A stretch of 64,000 bases of DNA from CBDFMR01 sp965249765 (GTDB lineage Bacteria; Bacteroidota; Bacteroidia; Chitinophagales; Saprospiraceae), in assembly GCA_965249765.1 (NCBI GenBank), contig CBDFMR010000005.1:124001-188000 (forward strand), in the 5' to 3' direction. Below the pieces are notes generated by a model. It searched no databases, was not told the DNA's origin, and saw nothing but the letters and a program-made list of their open reading frames with translations. The translations under genes and the position numbers were made by a program. This document shows, in pieces, positions 60,251-64,000 of this stretch (positions are counted from its first letter, which is position 1; every line of letters starts with the position of its first letter).

Positions 60251-61867
60251 TCAATTTGTCGAATTGACATTTTGATCTTTCGCAGGTTGAATGATGTACA
60301 TTTTCTTATGGAATTCACGTATTGGAAATGAATCAACGACAAGATGTTCCCATGTGGGAAACTCAGCCCGTTGTGTATCTACTACATAGTAACTTTCACT
60401 ATCAAAATTGGAGTATTCTCGTGTAGTAATCCTATCACGCCTTCTGGAAATATAAAATGAGCTCGTATAGTCTACTTTAGAATTCTCGTACAGATAAAAT
60501 CCATTATCAGCGTACTTATCACCCAATTCTATGGCTACTTCCTTGGTCATGCTTGCATAGTCTCCATGATGCCTTTCGGGCAATATCGTCCAGTCAAATG
60601 CCAATCTTATGAGAAAGCACATCAGTATCAAGGCATAGATTCTGAGACTTTTACGAAAATAATAGAGCAATGCACAGAAGAAAACTCCAAAAACGACGCT
60701 TCCTGCCTTTAAATAAAAATAGTCTATAGTTACGTCTGTAGGGACAACAAAGAGCCCCATACTTACTATAGGTAGAGATATCATCAGACCCAGCATCAAA
60801 TATCTTAGCGATTTTACTTGCCATCTATCTTCTTCTTTCACCCGCTCATATATATAGAAGCACAGTGTAAAAAACATGGGCATCAACATGAGGATATATC
60901 TGGGATAAGCACCTGGTGACACCCAGTAGATTGATATGTTGAGAAGAAAGGCAAGGCCCACGTAACTTACATACTCATTTTGCCTCATCAGCTTTATCAC
61001 ATCTTTTCTGATCAACAAGATGGCGAACAATGACCATGGAAAAAAATGATAAACGTTTTCAAACGGATAAGTAAACAAATTTAGAAATACATCTTTGATG
61101 TCATGATTAAGAGGAGTGCGGACGGTCGACTGACTAAGTAAAGGAGCTATTGTTTCCGCAGCATCACTACCAAGGCTATAGTAGTAGTATGTCCCTATAA
61201 GACCACACATTAGTACCAATCCCGACAAATGGGCCAATGAAAATAGACCCTTAATACTCTTTCTAATGATAAATAATCCTAGAAAACTGAATCCTAGAAA
61301 TAAAAAAGATGGAAACCCTTTGAGCATATATCCTGCCGTACATAAGAGGTAAACACTGATGTACATCATCCACCACTTCTCTTTCTTTGAGAGTACATAC
61401 ACAAGTATTATCATGAGGTACATGACAAGCGAATAAAAAATATCTATGAGTCCTAAAAATGAATCCCAAAAAAGTACCCTGCCGCATGTGAGGAAACTCA
61501 GCGCGAGTATGGCGCTTGCCTTCCTGCCGAAAAAGTCTTTATTGAGAAAATATATCACTGCGCCAAATAGGTAGGTAAATACAACTGTAGGTATACGTGA
61601 TGTCCATTCATTGACCTCACCCAGTATCGAATAAAAGAAAACAAGAATCCAATTATACAGAGGCGGTTTATAGTAGTAAGCCGTCCCATTTAATGTAGGA
61701 GAAATAAAGTCGCCGGAGTACATCATCTCCATTGCTACCAGAGCTCGTATGGCTTCATCTTCTATGAAAGTCATCAAGCCCAGATTGACAAGAAATGCAG
61801 GAATAGATAAAATCAGTGCGGCGATAAGTACATGACGACGGTGCACTCTGGATAGAAGGTTTTTCAT
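60251..61867 (-). CDS. GT39/ArnT-like membrane glycosyltransferase
   Basis: The 538-residue protein has about 11-12 membrane helices and belongs to the PMT/ArnT (GT39/GT83) class. These use lipid-linked sugars on the periplasmic side. The first periplasmic loop contains EDEAIRALVAMEMMYSGDFISPTLNGTAYYYKPPLYNWIL, with the conserved acidic residues and KPPLYNW motif. ASRIPTVVF-like (here TSRIPTVVF) follows. The acceptor, lipid A or protein, cannot be told. It overlaps the M16 peptidase gene by 4 bases. Confidence 0.87.
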   Translation of the reverse strand: MKNLLSRVHRRHVLIAALILSIPAFLVNLGLMTFIEDEAIRALVAMEMMYSGDFISPTLNGTAYYYKPPLYNWILVFFYSILGEVNEWTSRIPTVVFTYLFGAVIYFLNKDFFGRKASAILALSFLTCGRVLFWDSFLGLIDIFYSLVMYLMIILVYVLSKKEKWWMMYISVYLLCTAGYMLKGFPSFLFLGFSFLGLFIIRKSIKGLFSLAHLSGLVLMCGLIGTYYYYSLGSDAAETIAPLLSQSTVRTPLNHDIKDVFLNLFTYPFENVYHFFPWSLFAILLIRKDVIKLMRQNEYVSYVGLAFLLNISIYWVSPGAYPRYILMLMPMFFTLCFYIYERVKEEDRWQVKSLRYLMLGLMISLPIVSMGLFVVPTDVTIDYFYLKAGSVVFGVFFCALLYYFRKSLRIYALILMCFLIRLAFDWTILPERHHGDYASMTKEVAIELGDKYADNGFYLYENSKVDYTSSFYISRRRDRITTREYSNFDSESYYVVDTQRAEFPTWEHLVVDSFPIREFHKKMYIIQPAKDQNVNSTN

Positions 61868-63099
61868 TTAACCTTATATCTTAGTTCGGAACAATTCTCT
61901 AGTGTAAATAACTTCTTGCTTGCTTCAATGATCTCTCTTGAGTTGATGGATCTATAGATTTTGACCTGGTCATTGATAAGGTCTATGTTGCCCAATAGAT
62001 CGTAGTAGGCAAGACTCATCGCCCTGCTTAAGGCGCTTACTTCGGAAAATGTATGGCTAGACTCGAGTTTATTTTTGACCTTGTCTAGCTCCTCATCCCC
62101 TACCAAGTCATTGATCAACAAATGGAGCTGTTCCCATATTGATTCCTTCGCCATTGAGTAGGACTTCCCTGGCATGATTTTCCCTTCAACCACTAGTAAG
62201 CCTGGCTCTATGGTACCTGTGATATAGGCGTCAATATCACTAAAGAGAGGATTCTTCTTTACTAATCGCTGGTACAATCTTGATGACAGACCGTTTGCCA
62301 GGATGTCTGTAATCAAGTCAGCAACATAGAACTCCCTCTCACTTCTGGATCCCATCCTAAAACACAGATAAATAGCCTCAGCCGGATAGTCGCCTTCCGC
62401 TTCGGTATATCTATACTCCTTCTGATCAGGCTCAGCAGACATTTCATTGTGAGAACTAAATGAACCTCGTAGCTCGCCAAAATATTTTTCTATAACTGAT
62501 CTACAATAGTCTATCTCAAAATTACCTGCTATCGAGAGTATCGCATTGTCAGGACAATAATACTTATCGTAGAAGTATCTGGCGTCCTCTAAGGTTACTG
62601 ACTTTACTTGTTCCATGTCTAGACCTATGGTGGGCCATCGATAAGGATGCTTATTATAGACAAGAGAAGACAGTCTATGCCAGACATCGCCATAGGGGAC
62701 ACTGGTACATGTCTCATGAAACTCTTCTATTACAACATTTTTCTCGGATTCAAGCTTTTCTCTTGTAAGATCAAGGTTCATCATGCGATCAGCTTCGAGC
62801 CAAAGTGCTATGTCCAGGTTCGAGGAAGGAAGTATCTGATAGTATCCTGTATAATCCTGATTGGTATATGCATTGTTTTCGCCACCCGCCTGTTGGATTG
62901 GTGTATCAAATTCACTCACCTTCTTTGTTCCAGAAAACATTAGATGCTCGAATAGGTGTGCCAGTCCCGTCATCTCAGGGCTCTCATTCTTTGATCCGAC
63001 CTTGTATACAATATTAACACCGACCAATGGCGTCATCTTATCCTGATTGAGGATGACGGTAAGCCCATTGGGTAAGACATATTTTAGATAGTTAATCAT
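61864..63099 (-). CDS. M16-family zinc metallopeptidase
   Basis: The 411-residue protein matches one half-size M16 subunit (pitrilysin/PqqL/processing peptidase-like). The inverted zinc motif HLFEH is in MTGLAHLFEHLMFSGTKK (about residues 46-50). The distal Glu is in NVVIEEFHETCTSVPYG at about residues 121-128. The C-terminal inactive-type domain follows. No signal peptide is visible, so it may act in the cytoplasm, or pair with another subunit. It overlaps aat and the GT39 gene by 4 bases each, so the three are tightly linked. Confidence 0.93.
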   Translation of the reverse strand: MINYLKYVLPNGLTVILNQDKMTPLVGVNIVYKVGSKNESPEMTGLAHLFEHLMFSGTKKVSEFDTPIQQAGGENNAYTNQDYTGYYQILPSSNLDIALWLEADRMMNLDLTREKLESEKNVVIEEFHETCTSVPYGDVWHRLSSLVYNKHPYRWPTIGLDMEQVKSVTLEDARYFYDKYYCPDNAILSIAGNFEIDYCRSVIEKYFGELRGSFSSHNEMSAEPDQKEYRYTEAEGDYPAEAIYLCFRMGSRSEREFYVADLITDILANGLSSRLYQRLVKKNPLFSDIDAYITGTIEPGLLVVEGKIMPGKSYSMAKESIWEQLHLLINDLVGDEELDKVKNKLESSHTFSEVSALSRAMSLAYYDLLGNIDLINDQVKIYRSINSREIIEASKKLFTLENCSELRYKVK

Positions 63100-63812
63100 G
63101 ATTGAAAATCCATGGCCTCATTGCTCCATGATCCTCTCATGGTTTTATAGAAAACATTAAGTCTCATTACCCGCAAAAATACCTCTTTACTCATATACTC
63201 TCCACCCATAGAAATTAAATGGCTATTGGGCACCTGACAGTCGATCAATAAAAAATCTCTAGCCTCTAGGAATTTGCAAAGTGTGATGAGTGCAAGCTTC
63301 GATGTATTAGGTTTAAGTGAAAACATGGACTCGCCATAAAACACTTTGCCTAAGCTTACCCCGTATAGGCCCCCTACTAGTTCTTCACCCTCTCTTACTT
63401 CAATTGAATGAGCATAGCCTTGCTCGTAAAGCCTCATATAAGCATCCTTCATCTCGTCTGTTATCCAGGTGCTTTCCTGACCCTCCCTAGCCACGGTCTT
63501 ACAAGAGGAGATCACTTGTAAAAAGTCTTCATCGATGGAAATCGTGTATTTATGATTCCTCATGAAGGATCTCATACTCTTGGACACCTTCACCCGATCA
63601 GGGACCAGGACAAATCTTGGATCTGGAGACCACCACATGATAGGTTCTCCAGAGCAATACCAGGGGAATATGCCATATTGGTAGGCACATAGTAACCTAG
63701 GCACACTCAAGTCTCCTCCTTGGGCGAGGATTCCATATTCATCACACATCCATGGATGAGGGAATTCTATTTTTTCATTGAGTAGCATAAAAAAAGGCAA
63801 CGACCATGTCAT
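63096..63812 (-). CDS. aat: Leucyl/phenylalanyl-tRNA--protein transferase
   Basis: Aat adds Leu or Phe to proteins with N-terminal Arg or Lys, marking them for ClpAP degradation. Signature blocks are present: FPHPWMCDEYGILAQGGDLSVPRLLCAYQYGIFPWY, WWSPDPRFVLVPDRVKVSKSMR, VGGLYGVSLGKVFYGESMFSLKPNTSKLAL and the late LIDCQVPNSHLISMGGE. The 238-residue start at ATG 63812 may be shortened to ATG 63788 (MLLNEKIEF), which fits related proteins equally well. It overlaps the M16 gene by 4 bases. Confidence 0.95.
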   Translation of the reverse strand: MTWSLPFFMLLNEKIEFPHPWMCDEYGILAQGGDLSVPRLLCAYQYGIFPWYCSGEPIMWWSPDPRFVLVPDRVKVSKSMRSFMRNHKYTISIDEDFLQVISSCKTVAREGQESTWITDEMKDAYMRLYEQGYAHSIEVREGEELVGGLYGVSLGKVFYGESMFSLKPNTSKLALITLCKFLEARDFLLIDCQVPNSHLISMGGEYMSKEVFLRVMRLNVFYKTMRGSWSNEAMDFQS

Positions 63813-63839
63813 TGCCTTGTTTATTCTATTGATATAGGA

Positions 63840-64000
63840 TTATTCTTCTACGAGTGACTCAACAACCGCTGACAATCCACGATCTATCAATGCTGCCTTC
63901 ATGTTGAGGAGCACATTCTTAGGTCCAGTCTTGATTGTAGCCTTCCCTTTAAAGTGAATAATAAGCGAGAGTTGCTCTGATTGCTCAAATGTGTGATTGC
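63840..64000 (-). CDS. 3' end of an unidentified gene (partial)
   Basis: An open minus-strand frame enters from the window edge and ends at TAA 63840-63842. It encodes about 52 residues, including LSLIIHFKGKATIKTGPKNVLLNMKAALIDRGLSAVV and ending in VESLVEE. No family is recognised. It lies 27 bases upstream of aat on the same strand and could be the first gene of that operon. Confidence 0.55.
   Translation of the reverse strand, partial: NHTFEQSEQLSLIIHFKGKATIKTGPKNVLLNMKAALIDRGLSAVVESLVEE

Noticed and set aside
1..64000. CRISPR array
   Set aside because: No regularly spaced short direct repeats with unique spacers and no cas-like gene were seen.

Overview
The window is chromosomal DNA from a member of the Bacteroidota. 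Four signs support this. Many genes are preceded by the Bacteroidota sigma-A promoter (TTG or TTTG, about 20 bases, then TAnnTTTG). One secreted protein (15078-16508) ends in a type IX secretion sorting domain. Families largely confined to the phylum are present (DUF6427, DUF4292 and probably DUF4348). The order acpP-fabF-rnc is also typical. Placement near the Saprospiria is only a guess from overall gene content.

Most of the window is ordinary core genome. It holds tRNA synthetases (trpS, pheS, hisS), S-adenosylmethionine synthesis (metK), glycine cleavage (gcvP and a distant gcvT) and nucleotide metabolism (dcd, purQ). Envelope synthesis is represented by hldD, a class A penicillin-binding protein, murA, a lytic transglycosylase, an EnvC-like LytM activator and a GT39 glycosyltransferase. 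Lipid synthesis is represented by acpP-fabF-rnc, accA-dapA, a phosphopantetheinyl transferase and a polyprenyl diphosphate synthase. Disulfide chemistry is handled by a DsbD-like reductase with an extra duplicated periplasmic domain. Compact operons with 1-14 base overlaps or gaps include trpS-FAH, gcvP-ATP-grasp, DUF6427-purQ, pheS-hisS, accA-dapA, TPR-DUF4292-EnvC-hflX, and aat-M16-GT39.

Two accessory regions break this up. Region A (about 32.6-41.6 kb) begins with small heat-shock genes carrying three regularly spaced TGCCA/TG(A/G)CA boxes. Next come two broken VOC genes and a tRNA-Asp with a partial 5' copy upstream and a decayed 3'-like copy about 1.8 kb downstream, enclosing three small unknown genes. 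An AbiE toxin-antitoxin pair with an inverted-repeat operator follows, then an IS30 element carrying a perfect 48-base palindrome, an Asp-box secreted protein and a truncated polymerase-like gene. Region B (53.9-59.1 kb) is a transposon nest just after hflX. An IS1634-family element is flanked by a direct repeat of about 168 bases, an IS66-family element sits inside it with a perfect 8-base target duplication, and beyond lies a chimeric tyrosine-recombinase/transposase pseudogene.

Several small genes carry a single disabling lesion: an in-frame TGA at 21302, a frameshift near 32850, an in-frame TAA at 33372, an in-frame TAA at 43782, and an apparent frameshift in an A7 run at 58667. They may reflect real gene decay or base-level assembly errors; the sequence alone cannot decide.
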